This document shows positions 51,298 to 59,102 of a stretch of 64,000 nt of DNA, piece after piece; the first letter of the stretch is position 1, and every line of letters begins with the position of its first letter. Below the pieces are notes generated by a model. It made no database searches, was not told the origin of the DNA, and saw nothing but the letters and a program-made list of their open reading frames with translations. Location of the stretch: NCBI GenBank assembly GCA_018062085.1, contig JAGOSY010000022.1, positions 22,966 through 86,965 on the forward strand, read 5' to 3'. The DNA comes from a bacterium. Its GTDB lineage: Bacteria > Cyanobacteriota > Vampirovibrionia > Obscuribacterales > Obscuribacteraceae. The position numbers and the translations under genes were made by a program.

Positions 51298-52777
51298 GAC
51301 CTGAGTGTTTCTTGAGTTCGGCGCTAAAGGTCTTCACAACATTGTCGATTGTGCTTTGGTCGACTGAGGCAAATGGCACTATGTATTGTCTATTTTGGGT
51401 TGCACCTGCGTAGTAAGGTTTTGTGCTCATGAGGTTAAAGCCGCTCTTGTGGGCTGCGTGTTCGATTGCATGGTCGACAAATTCTGGGTTGAAGTTGAGA
51501 ATAAAGTGGGTGCCACCGCCATCGGACAGTGGTTCAACTAAATCTTTGAGATAGCGGGTAATGGCTAAAACTAAAGATTGCCTGCGCTGGGCCAGCGCTT
51601 TTTGCGTTTGTTTGAGATGCTTTTCTATGTGTCCATCATTGATGAAGTCAATCAAGGCTAATTGTTCAAGCAGTGGTAGGTGTCTTTCTAGATAGCTTTT
51701 GCCTAGGGCTGCTATGTTCACCATACAATCGGGAAATACGACAAAGCTCAAGCGCAGTGACTGATACAAAACTGTCCAAAAAGAAGCTACGTAGATGACG
51801 CAATCATATTGGTCTAGAGCTTTTAGTGAGGGTAATATCGGTCTGCCGTAGCGAAATTCGTTGTCAAAGTCATCTTCAACTATAAAGGCACCGGTGGCGG
51901 CGGCGTACTCTAGAAGCTCATGACGGCGGGGCATGCTCATTACGTACCCTAGTGGGTCTTGGTGCGAAGGTGTGACGTAAATAAGCTTTGGGGGCTTGGG
52001 TAGGCGTCTCAAGGCCGCTACTGAGAGGCCTTCTGCATCGACTTCAATGGGCGTAATTTTTACTCCCATTGATTCAAGAGTATTTCTATTTTCAGGATAG
52101 CCAGGCTCTTCGTAGGCAACTATGTCGCCTGGATCAAGAAGCAGGCGCCCGATCAGTTCTAGTCGCAACTGTTTAGAGCCGAAAATGCAGACATTTTGCG
52201 CGCTACTAGCTATAGAACGTCGTCTTTGAACGTAGGCGGCGATTGCCTCACGCAGTTTTTCTAAGCCCAGTGGTTCGATCATTTCAGCCACTTGCTCTTC
52301 GCGGCTGACGTCGCAATGTTTGATCATGAGCGTTTTCCATTCGCGCATGGGTGAAAGCTCAAAGGGAGTGCCACCGTATTCAAGTGCTGGTACGTGCACA
52401 TGTTCTGTTGCTTGCTTGTGGCCAACCTCAAAAATAGTGCGGCCCCGTTCTGAGAGCGGCAATGGCTTAAAACTTACTGAACGGTTAGATGGCGAGAGAA
52501 AAGCTGCGGCCATATCTCCCAGGTCGCCTGGTAAAGTGTTGGTGACGAATGTTCCCGAGCCAGACTGGGCTACAACCAAGCCTTGGGTGTTCAGGTCTTC
52601 GTAGGCCTTAAGAATAGTAGAGCGTGACAATTTCAAAGTCTCCGAAAGCTCTCGAATTGAGGGCATCGGTTCCCCGAGCTTGAGTCGGCCTTCCAGAATA
52701 GCTCTGCGCAGGGCGTCCGAGAGGCGCCTGTAAAGCGCCACATTAGACTTATATTCTAGGTATATAGCAATTGCCAT
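51278..52777 (-). CDS. MocR/PdxR-type GntR regulator lacking the PLP lysine (copy 2)
   Basis: 499 residues from MAIAIYLEYKS; AAGGCCTGCC precedes this ATG. GntR wing domain (20-80: MPSIRELSETLKLSRSTILKAYEDL) and aminotransferase-like domain with YVTPSHQDPLG and EDDFD (301-305). At the PLP lysine site it reads YVASFWTVLYQSLRLSF: W334-T335 instead of Ser-Lys. The phosphate-binding GSKQ (200-203) is kept, unlike copy 1. The length and order match MocR regulators of PLP or amino-acid metabolism; ligand recognition must differ. Its start lies 46 nt after the Nudix stop, so it may belong to that operon. Confidence 0.8.
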   Translation of the reverse strand: MAIAIYLEYKSNVALYRRLSDALRRAILEGRLKLGEPMPSIRELSETLKLSRSTILKAYEDLNTQGLVVAQSGSGTFVTNTLPGDLGDMAAAFLSPSNRSVSFKPLPLSERGRTIFEVGHKQATEHVHVPALEYGGTPFELSPMREWKTLMIKHCDVSREEQVAEMIEPLGLEKLREAIAAYVQRRRSIASSAQNVCIFGSKQLRLELIGRLLLDPGDIVAYEEPGYPENRNTLESMGVKITPIEVDAEGLSVAALRRLPKPPKLIYVTPSHQDPLGYVMSMPRRHELLEYAAATGAFIVEDDFDNEFRYGRPILPSLKALDQYDCVIYVASFWTVLYQSLRLSFVVFPDCMVNIAALGKSYLERHLPLLEQLALIDFINDGHIEKHLKQTQKALAQRRQSLVLAITRYLKDLVEPLSDGGGTHFILNFNPEFVDHAIEHAAHKSGFNLMSTKPYYAGATQNRQYIVPFASVDQSTIDNVVKTFSAELKKHSGHDCDAN

Positions 52778-52822
52778 GGCAGGCCTTATCTCAGGTTTGC
52801 CTAACACGATAGCAGATAGTTC

Positions 52823-53443
52823 TCAATCAACAAAGCGATATAGCTGGGCAGGCTTGCGACCAGTTTTTTGCCACTCTTTGCTGGGCTCGACAATGCCCTG
52901 CTGTAAGATTTTGCGCCTAAAATTGCGTTTGTCTAGACTTTCGCCAAGAACAGCTTCGTGAACCAGCTGCAGTTCTGTCAGAGTGAATTTTTCTGGCAAT
53001 AGCTCAAAACCAACATTACTGTAATCAAGCTTGTTGGCAATTCGCTGGTGGGCGTATTCAATAATTGATAGATGATCAAAGGCTAACTGTGGCAGCTTAC
53101 TTAATGAAAACCAGGCGGCGTCTGCTGCATCTGTTCCCGATCTGAGAATATGGCTGTTGGCGACAAGAGCATAATAGGCCACTGTTATGACCCGACCGCG
53201 TGGATCGCGCTTTGGTTCTCCGAAAGTATAGAGTTGTTCAAGGAAAACTCTTTCTACACCAGTCTCTTCTTGCAGTTCTCTATTGGCAGCAGCGTCTATT
53301 GATTCGTCTTCGAGGACGAAACCGCCAGGCAAAGCATAACTGCCTCTAAATGGTTCGGCTAGGCGCCTGATTAAAAGTACGTGCAGTTGTTTGTCGAGGA
53401 TAGTGAACAGCACTATGTCGACTGTGATTTGTAGTTTCGTCAT
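52823..53443 (-). CDS. nrtR: NrtR-like Nudix protein with C-terminal winged helix
   Basis: 206 residues. The Nudix box is intact at 41-63 (G-x5-E47-x7-R55-E56-L-x-E59-E60-x-G-V). The C-terminal 80 residues (FTLTELQLVHEAVLGESLDK followed by RNFRRKIL) form the winged helix of NrtR, the ADP-ribose-responsive repressor of NAD metabolism genes; RNFRRK is the likely recognition helix. Some NrtR proteins keep ADP-ribose pyrophosphatase activity, and the intact box allows it here. It follows the NAD kinase gene by 5 nt, which supports an NAD link. Confidence 0.8.
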   Translation of the reverse strand: MTKLQITVDIVLFTILDKQLHVLLIRRLAEPFRGSYALPGGFVLEDESIDAAANRELQEETGVERVFLEQLYTFGEPKRDPRGRVITVAYYALVANSHILRSGTDAADAAWFSLSKLPQLAFDHLSIIEYAHQRIANKLDYSNVGFELLPEKFTLTELQLVHEAVLGESLDKRNFRRKILQQGIVEPSKEWQKTGRKPAQLYRFVD

Positions 53444-53448
53444 TGCAG

Positions 53449-54369
53449 TTATTGCACCACTAAATTGGCTTTTTCTCTAGCAATGCCAATGGTAGCATCA
53501 GTGCCAGAGTTGAAATCTAGATAGTCTGCTTCCATTCCGTCAGAGAAGATTACTCCGCCGCAAGGCATTTGGGATTCTAGTATTAGTGGTTCTGTGGGAT
53601 TAATTGATCCAACTACAATGGCGGCTTGCGAATGTAAGCTGATAAATGGTTCGCGCACAACAAATAACAGCCGCTCTTCCTCCCAGGTCATTGGCACCGG
53701 TTTTAGTGGCTTGCCGCCCAGAAATGAGCTGATGGCGCTGGTTTCGTTGAAGACTGAAGACAACCAGCCGGTGCTTCCTGCTCCAGTGGAGACAATAATG
53801 CCACTGGAAGATTGATTTTCTTGGTGTTGGCCGTGATTAATATGATAGCGAGCAGATATGTGTGAACTGGCTCCGATAAATAGATCGTTGAAGGCCAATA
53901 GCCTCTGGCCATCTTTGAGTTTTGCTTCAGCCATACTAACCGAGCGTACTTTTGCTTTTGCTTCTATGGCTAGTTCTAGAGCGGGCTTTAGTTGAGTTGG
54001 AAGAAAGGGAATGAGGATACCGTCAAAACGTTCGGCATCAGGGTTGACTGCAATGATTGGCTGCCCACCCACATATTTTGCCGTGTTTGCCACTAGGCCA
54101 TCCTGACCGAGAGTGATTACCAGATCTGTTGCTGCAAAAACATAAGTAGGAATGAGGCTGCGATCGAGCACTTGAATCTTCAAGCCACACTCAATAGTGC
54201 GCCTTACTGCCGTTAGTGAGCGCTGGTAGGCATCGTGCTCAAGTAAATAAGAATTGAAATCACCACCGCTATGTTCAATATAAAATTTAGCCTGTTCTCT
54301 GGTATTGAAGCGTTCGACTAGTTCGTCGAGGCGTGTTTTGCGTGTTACCAGCACGATTTTGTCGAACAT
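53449..54369 (-). CDS. NAD kinase family protein
   Basis: 306 residues; AGGACAAGGCA before the ATG. DLVITLGQDGLVANTAKYV holds the G88-QDG-91 motif (GGDG in classic NadK; the catalytic Asp is kept). VGGQPIIAVNPD, then the S-T-G-A-G-S-T-G-W motif and a P-I-S-L-type strand follow as in the NadK fold. Similar GQDG-type paralogues are, as I recall, annotated as ATP-NAD kinases in other phyla. It would make NADP from NAD. It lies between the SPFH gene (31-nt gap) and the NrtR-like gene. Confidence 0.8.
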   Translation of the reverse strand: MFDKIVLVTRKTRLDELVERFNTREQAKFYIEHSGGDFNSYLLEHDAYQRSLTAVRRTIECGLKIQVLDRSLIPTYVFAATDLVITLGQDGLVANTAKYVGGQPIIAVNPDAERFDGILIPFLPTQLKPALELAIEAKAKVRSVSMAEAKLKDGQRLLAFNDLFIGASSHISARYHINHGQHQENQSSSGIIVSTGAGSTGWLSSVFNETSAISSFLGGKPLKPVPMTWEEERLLFVVREPFISLHSQAAIVVGSINPTEPLILESQMPCGGVIFSDGMEADYLDFNSGTDATIGIAREKANLVVQ

Positions 54370-54400
54370 TGCCTTGTCCTCTCTATCTTCGTTATCCTCT

Positions 54401-55369
54401 TTATCCTCTATTGGTGCTGTTGCTCATCAGGCTGCGCAGGAGGTCAGGAGAGATATTCAATTCACCAATTTTTTCGGCATTGTTAGCCAGCTCGTGAAAG
54501 GCCATGGCAATGGTATTTTTAGCATCGCCACCTTGAGGATTTAGCATCATCAGTAAGCGCCAATCGAGGTCTTGCACTGGATTGATTACGGCCTTGAGGG
54601 CGTAGGCTCTGCTGTCTGCTTCTTTGCGTTCATTTTCAGTTTTTTGATCGGTTAGTAGCGCTCTTTGTGTTTCTAGCGCAATTTCGCCTTCCATTTTGCG
54701 TTCATGCAGTTCTCTTTGTTTGCTTTGCACTAAAAGATCTGTCTGCAACTCATTTTCTTTCAGCTTACGCTCTTGTTCTATGGCCGAATTACGCCGAGTG
54801 TAAATGGCCTCATCAGCTTTGCGATTAAGTGCCTCTCGCGCTTCTGCCTCAAGTGCTTTGGCCATTTCGGGAGTAGGCTTGAGAGAGAGTATAGCCAGGT
54901 TGAGAATTTCTACCCCTAGTTGGATCACTTCTGGGCTGGCCTTTAGCTGCTCGAGGACGATGCTTGTAAGCTGGTCAGAGTGCACTAAGCCTTGGCGCAG
55001 TGGTAGCCGTTGTATTTCGGCACGAATCAGTGTTTGTAGATCGTATATAAGGCGTTCTGGCAGTTTTTGATATTGGTCACTTATATAGCGACCGCTGGCA
55101 TCAATGGTGAAGTCGAGCATAGCTGCTGCCTTTTTTGCATCAACAATACGGTAGGTCAGTTGTCCTTGTACTGTGATGGTCTGAAAGTCTGCTGTGGGCT
55201 CATTGAAGACAAAGGGAATGTTGGCACTGGCTAGGGAAACCAGGGCGATGGTTGAAGCTGGCTGAAAGTAGAAGAACGACAGACCAGCTCCCTCTCTAGC
55301 TAAGTGTCCCTGGGAGAAGTGCAAAACATAGTCGGTGGGATTTGATTTGCGATAGCTGATGCCTAACAT
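54401..55369 (-). CDS. SPFH-domain protein, soluble or peripheral
   Basis: 322 residues; GAGGATTGCATC before the ATG. No N-terminal membrane helix, unlike the SPFH pair at 17.6-19.5 kb. SPFH domain about 15-200 (HLAREGAGLSFFYFQPAST, ITVQGQLTYRIVD, PLRQGLVHSDQLTSIVL, LGVEILNLAILSLKPTPEMAKALEAEAREAL). A coiled coil rich in Glu, Arg and Lys follows (IEQERKLKENELQTDLLVQ) to about 260. First gene of an operon with the NAD kinase and Nudix genes, under a near-consensus promoter. SPFH proteins scaffold membrane microdomains; the NAD link here is inferred from operon position. Confidence 0.8.
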   Translation of the reverse strand: MLGISYRKSNPTDYVLHFSQGHLAREGAGLSFFYFQPASTIALVSLASANIPFVFNEPTADFQTITVQGQLTYRIVDAKKAAAMLDFTIDASGRYISDQYQKLPERLIYDLQTLIRAEIQRLPLRQGLVHSDQLTSIVLEQLKASPEVIQLGVEILNLAILSLKPTPEMAKALEAEAREALNRKADEAIYTRRNSAIEQERKLKENELQTDLLVQSKQRELHERKMEGEIALETQRALLTDQKTENERKEADSRAYALKAVINPVQDLDWRLLMMLNPQGGDAKNTIAMAFHELANNAEKIGELNISPDLLRSLMSNSTNRG

Positions 55370-55440
55370 GATGCAATCCTCGATTTGTATTGAGGGATTT
55401 ATTTTTTTGACGATTTAGTTTTTTGTATTTAAGTGTGCTG

Positions 55441-55470
55441 TTGACACTAATATAGTGTTGTTTTGACACT
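55441..55470 (-). promoter_or_regulatory. Operator-like repeats overlapping the SPFH-NAD kinase promoter
   Basis: An inverted repeat ACACTA-N3-TAGTGT (55444-55458) covers the -10 box. Two direct TTGACACT copies (55441-55448 and 55463-55470) are 22 bp apart. A repressor site for the NrtR-like product is plausible. Confidence 0.4.
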
Positions 55471-55477
55471 TTGTCAA
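55449..55477 (-). promoter_or_regulatory. Near-consensus sigma-70-type promoter of the SPFH-NAD kinase-Nudix operon
   Basis: On the minus strand TTGACA (55472-55477) and TATATT (55449-55454) are 17 nt apart, 80 nt upstream of the SPFH start codon. It is the best promoter match I found in the window. Confidence 0.65.
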
Positions 55478-55509
55478 GTTGTGAGATGTGGTCAGGTTTT
55501 TTGCTACTT

Positions 55510-56007
55510 TTCTGACTTCGCGGTAGAGAGTTGCAGTGACTGGTCTTGCGCGCGAAATTACGGATTGGTGGTAAGGCCGGAAAACGGTTGTATTTCTGAC
55601 TTCGCGGTAGAGAGTTGCAGTGACTGGTCTTGTGCGCGAAATTACGGTTTGGTGGTAAGGCAGGAAAACGGATGTATTTCTGACTTTGCGGTAGAGAGCT
55701 GCAGCGATGGGTCTTGTGCGCGAAATTCCGGATTGGTAGTAAGGCAGGAAAATGGTGGTATTTCTGACTTCGCGGCAGAGAGCTGCAGCGATGGGTCTTG
55801 TGCGCGAAATTCCGGATTGGTAGTAAGGCAGGAAAATGGTGGTATTTCTGACTTCGCGGTAGAGAGTTGCAGTGACTGGTCTTGTGCGCGAAATTCCGGA
55901 TTGGTAGGGAGGCAGGAAAATCGTGATAATTCTGACTTTCTCACAGCGACCAGCAGGCCGTGCCAGCAAAATTCCGGATTCGCGTTAGGGCAGAAGAAAA
56001 GCATTTT
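55510..56007. repeat. 84-bp direct tandem repeat array (five units and a degenerate sixth)
   Basis: Units start at 55510, 55594, 55678, 55762, 55846 and 55930; each begins TTCTGACTT and most contain GCGCGAAATT. The first five are 84 bp, the last 78 bp and degenerate. The unit length is a multiple of three, and several frames stay open across the array on both strands. In the plus frame beginning TCT GAC TTC, about 10 of 19 variable sites are third-codon positions. That frame encodes SDFAVESCSD-type repeats, but its only start is a TTG without ribosome binding site. A minus frame (55642-56028) is also partly open. Confidence 0.75.
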
Positions 56008-56127
56008 TTCTGACAACCACTTTTTCATTCTAAATTTCGTTGAGAATTTACCCCATTCATTGAACTAATTCACCAAATCTATCGTTATTACTTTTATGAC
56101 ACTTGCGATTAGAACAAGGAGGTGCCC

Positions 56128-56712
56128 ATGTCTTGTGTTGAGCAGATTATTCGCTTAATTGAGAGCCTTGCTAAAGGAGTTCTATTTGCAACAAAGGATT
56201 GTTTGAATTTCGGCCTTCGAAATGCTGTAGATAAGGCCCTTTCTCGCTTGGTGAAGATTGGCTATATCATGCGTATTGCCCGAGGCGTTTTCGTCAGGCC
56301 TGAGTCTGCGCTGATTGTTTACGATGTTAGAGATATAGCCGCATTTAAGGCTGCTGTTTTCAACAAGACTATTGCCACTCACGGAGTGGATCTTGCCCAT
56401 CGCTTCGGCTTAGTTGACGAAGCCAATAAAGAAGCGGTGTTTTACGTTGGTGGCTGTTCAAGTTCTTTCGATAGCATTGTCCAAAGAGTCCATTTTAAAA
56501 GGGCTAGTGCAAAACGCATTGCATCCGGTGAAAAGACTGTTGGCACTTTTATAAGAGCGCTTTGGCATCTTCGTTTGCCTGAGCCAACTGATGCTGTGCA
56601 AAAGGCGGTAATGAGCTTAGCCGACACCGAACAACGCGATCTGATGCGATCAGCCCATCTCATGCCTGGTTGGTTGACGACGCAGGTACGTTTGCTTCTT
56701 TCTGCTGCTTAG
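56128..56712 (+). CDS. AbiEi-like (DUF6088-type) winged-helix protein without toxin neighbour
   Basis: 194 residues; AAGGAGGTGCCC before the ATG (a GTG 6 nt earlier is less likely). The N-terminus has LFATKDCLNFGLRNAVDKALSRLVKIGYIMRIARGVFVRP, the winged-helix pattern of AbiEi antitoxins and DUF6088 proteins. AbiEi normally represses its operon and neutralises the nucleotidyltransferase toxin AbiEii. No such gene follows; the next ORF is a secreted protein. So it is an orphan antitoxin, or a stand-alone regulator. It lies just after the 84-bp repeat array. Confidence 0.65.
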   Translation: MSCVEQIIRLIESLAKGVLFATKDCLNFGLRNAVDKALSRLVKIGYIMRIARGVFVRPESALIVYDVRDIAAFKAAVFNKTIATHGVDLAHRFGLVDEANKEAVFYVGGCSSSFDSIVQRVHFKRASAKRIASGEKTVGTFIRALWHLRLPEPTDAVQKAVMSLADTEQRDLMRSAHLMPGWLTTQVRLLLSAA

Positions 56713-56731
56713 ATAAACGTGCCAAAAATCT

Positions 56732-56766
56732 GCCAAAACTTTGACCGTATTCGGCCAAGACTTTGA
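56732..56766 (+). promoter_or_regulatory. Direct repeats upstream of the secreted-protein gene
   Basis: GCCAAAACTTTGA (56732-56744) and GCCAAGACTTTGA (56754-56766) are 22 bp apart; a third partial GCCAAAAA begins near 56721. Possible regulator sites, 51 nt before the next start codon. Confidence 0.3.
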
Positions 56767-56816
56767 GTTAGATTGTCTTTGTCGATGACGTTACTAGAGT
56801 TTTTGAGGCCTGAGCA

Positions 56817-57365
56817 ATGAGTTTAAGACTAAAGATAGCAATCTCTTGTTTTACAATCGCCTGCGTTAATCTGGCTAGTTTTGGTAATCTGGCTGGCAAT
56901 GCTGCTCTTGCTCAGGGCGCTCAATTCGATACTGCTTCTATTCTTAGTGCCGCTGCTCAAGGCTTAGGTCTAACAAGTGGCCGCCAACCTTTACCAGTTG
57001 TTTCTACTGGTTCAGTCGACATCAATAGTTGCGACATGCCGTTCTTGCGCAGTGCAGGCGGGTCTGGTGCCTTTCCTGGCAGCTCTGGAAGTGGTTCCGC
57101 TGGAAGCGGCGGCTCTGGCGGCAACCCTATCACTCCGGCCCCGGCTCTACCCCCAGGCTACGTGGGCATGACCAATACTCACTCCGGCGACTACATGGGC
57201 TACATTCCACCAGGTGGCAATCTTTATGATTGGTCTCGCGGAGCCTACGGTCTCACCCCCGGCCAAGAGGCAGAAGCTACGTACCTATGGAGCAGCGGAC
57301 AGTTGGCCCAGGGTTATAACAGTGGCATGTTCGCCGGAACCGGTATTAGCTTGGGCGGCCCTTAG
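56817..57365 (+). CDS. Secreted Gly/Ser-rich hypothetical protein
   Basis: 182 residues. Signal peptide about 1-32 (ending AALAQ). The mature part has a Gly/Ser linker (SAGGSGAFPGSSGSGS...) near 78-105 followed by Pro-rich PITPAPALPPGYVG and a Tyr/Gly-rich end (GDYMGYIPPGGNLYDWSRGA). GAGGCCTGAGCA before the ATG. Its last 20 nt overlap the end of tadA on the opposite strand. No family recognised; an extracellular or envelope role is likely. Confidence 0.6.
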   Translation: MSLRLKIAISCFTIACVNLASFGNLAGNAALAQGAQFDTASILSAAAQGLGLTSGRQPLPVVSTGSVDINSCDMPFLRSAGGSGAFPGSSGSGSAGSGGSGGNPITPAPALPPGYVGMTNTHSGDYMGYIPPGGNLYDWSRGAYGLTPGQEAEATYLWSSGQLAQGYNSGMFAGTGISLGGP

Positions 57366-57852
57366 CAAAAAACTGCTTGAGTAAGTCGCTGCACTCGGCT
57401 TCTAGTATTCCACCCAGTACTTCTGGAATGGGGTAGATGCGTTTACCTGTATAAAGATTGAAGGCCGAGCCTAACGCTCCCGAAAGCGGGTCGTAGGCCC
57501 CAAAAACCACTTTTGACACACGGCTTTGGATAATTGCCTCGGCGCACATTGGGCAGGGCTCTAGGGTCGTATAGAGCACTGTGCCGGCTAGTCGCCATGT
57601 TCCTTTGATAGTGGTTGCTTGGCGCAGTGCCACAATTTCAGCATGGGCCGTGGCATCGTTGAGCAGCTCTTTGCGGTTTTGGCCTGTACAAATTAGTTGG
57701 CCATTTTCGACAATGACGGCGCCGACTGGAATATCTCTGGCTGTTTTGTCAGATTTATCACAAGTTTTCTGAGTCTCACCTAAATTCTGAGTTTCTCCTG
57801 CCGCCTTTAGCGCCAAAAGCATCCATTCTTGGTCGGTTTTGAGAATTGCCAT
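57346..57852 (-). CDS. tadA: tRNA adenosine(34) deaminase
   Basis: 168 residues. The zinc/catalytic motif HAE (H70, E72) in ATAHAEIVALRQA and PCPMC (C100, C103) mark the cytidine-deaminase fold. PVGAVIV and GAYDPLSGALGS also fit TadA. It converts A34 to inosine in tRNA-Arg and is usually essential. An insertion of about 18 residues (20-39) precedes the first strand. No clear ribosome binding site. Converges with the secreted-protein gene (20-nt overlap). Confidence 0.9.
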   Translation of the reverse strand: MAILKTDQEWMLLALKAAGETQNLGETQKTCDKSDKTARDIPVGAVIVENGQLICTGQNRKELLNDATAHAEIVALRQATTIKGTWRLAGTVLYTTLEPCPMCAEAIIQSRVSKVVFGAYDPLSGALGSAFNLYTGKRIYPIPEVLGGILEAECSDLLKQFFAKGRPS

Positions 57853-58184
57853 AATTATTTTGATTTTTTTCTGAAAATCTGTCGAGAAATTTTGGGGCCA
57901 GTATATATGCGTATGTCAAACAACGGAAGCGCTAAATCAAGAGCAGGGGTGTATCGAGATTTAGACTGTGGAACTAGCAGGGTCAGGGGTGTCCTTGTTG
58001 AAGAAACAACCGTTAGTACAGTGTTAATACAGTGAAAACGCAAACTGCCAGACAGGGGTGTAAGGCAGTGAGCGAAGCGAACTAAAGGAGACGCACTACT
58101 TATCCGATTTTTTCTTTTAATATTCGAACCAATAATATTGGAACAGGATGCGAGCGACAGACAAGTTGCTCGCATCTTTTTCAC
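57853..58184 (+). ncRNA. Possible plus-strand non-coding RNA region with repeated motifs
   Basis: 332-nt gap without a convincing gene. Three CAGGGGTGT motifs (57944-57952, 57984-57992, 58053-58061), tandem TTAGTACAGTG / TTAATACAGTG (58013-58034), a perfect ACTGCC / GGCAGT stem enclosing the last motif (58046-58071), and a terminator at 58147-58181. A 42-codon plus-strand frame from about 57913 exists but is weak. The terminator orientation implies a transcript from left to right. No known RNA family was recognised. Confidence 0.35.
58147..58181 (+). terminator. Rho-independent terminator on the plus strand
   Basis: Perfect 9-bp stem GATGCGAGC / GCTCGCATC with a 12-nt loop followed by five T (58177-58181). 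The T run is only on the plus strand, so it ends a rightward transcript, not the speB-like gene that reads leftward and stops at 58185. Confidence 0.65.
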
Positions 58185-59102
58185 TTAGAGGTATTTCTTG
58201 GTTACGCCAAGGTCTAGAGCAAAACGATAGCCAATCAATTTGTACAGCAGTTTTGCCGCTAAGAAATTAGGTGCGTGCAAGCCCTTGATTGGAGAGAGTT
58301 CGGTGATATCGGCAGCTACGACGTTTTTGCGAACACAAACGAGTTTAATTACTTCCATTAGCTGGTACCAGTCAATGCCTCCTGGTTCAGGAGCACCAGT
58401 TGCCGGCATCACCCCGCAATCAAAGGCGTCTACTGAAATTGAAAGGTAGACATCGTTAGAAAGAGTATTGATGATTTCGCTGACGTCCCACTTGTTTTGA
58501 TTTCTGGCCCAGAAGATGCTTATGTTTGGCTCTTCTTCTTCCATCCAAGCTACTTCTTCCCAGCTGATATTGCGAATACCGACTTGGGTCATGGCCGGAT
58601 TGGCTAGAGCTTTGTAGACTTGGAAGCCTACTGAAGCGTGGCTATGCGAATTACCCTCGTATGATGAGCGCAGGTTGCTGTGGGCGGCAATTTGCAAGAC
58701 TGAAAGATTGGGATATTTTTCTAGGCAACCTTTGACCCCGCCGAGGGTTAGTGAATGTTCGCCACCTAGCAAGATGGGGAATTTATCGCTATGTATTAGA
58801 GGCTTGATTGAGTCGGCCAAGGCGCTAAATGCATCTTCACTTTTAGTTTCGCTAGTTGCTGCTTCAACTTGCACCGCTTCCATGGTGTGAATGCCGATCT
58901 TGAACGGCTCAATCCATAGCTCATCATCAAATAATTCTACTTGTTGACTAGCCTCAAGTATGGCATTAGGACCATCTTTTGTACCTTTGCCGTAGCTGGT
59001 TGTGGCCTCATACGGAACTGGCAAAATCGCTACTCGCGAGTTGTCTTTACTAGAGTAGTCTTCGGAAACCCCGAAATAGTTTTTTGAATTGCTTGACGAC
59101 AT
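58185..59102 (-). CDS. Arginase/agmatinase-fold protein missing manganese ligands
   Basis: 305 residues; GAAGGTCAA before the ATG. The fold is clear: YEATTSYGKGTKDGPNAIL, LLGGEHSLTLGG (H116) and ATGAPEPGGIDWYQ. The canonical metal site DAHxDxRDxYEG reads AAHSNLRSSYEG: Ala139 for Asp, Asn143 for Asp and Ser146 for Asp, with H141 kept. The second site, normally (T/S)xDxDxxD, reads SISVDAFD, with Ser223 for Asp. Most Mn ligands are therefore lost, so ureohydrolase activity is unlikely. The SHAS loop and C-terminal DITELSP are kept. It may be a pseudoenzyme or have another activity. Confidence 0.85.
   Translation of the reverse strand: MSSSNSKNYFGVSEDYSSKDNSRVAILPVPYEATTSYGKGTKDGPNAILEASQQVELFDDELWIEPFKIGIHTMEAVQVEAATSETKSEDAFSALADSIKPLIHSDKFPILLGGEHSLTLGGVKGCLEKYPNLSVLQIAAHSNLRSSYEGNSHSHASVGFQVYKALANPAMTQVGIRNISWEEVAWMEEEEPNISIFWARNQNKWDVSEIINTLSNDVYLSISVDAFDCGVMPATGAPEPGGIDWYQLMEVIKLVCVRKNVVAADITELSPIKGLHAPNFLAAKLLYKLIGYRFALDLGVTKKYL

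Noticed and set aside
55510..56007. CRISPR array
   Set aside because: Units are contiguous and similar over their full 84 bp, with no unique spacers and no cas genes nearby.
55463..56068. 201-residue plus-strand repeat protein as a confident gene
   Set aside because: Only a TTG start without ribosome binding site; kept as a repeat finding, not as a CDS.
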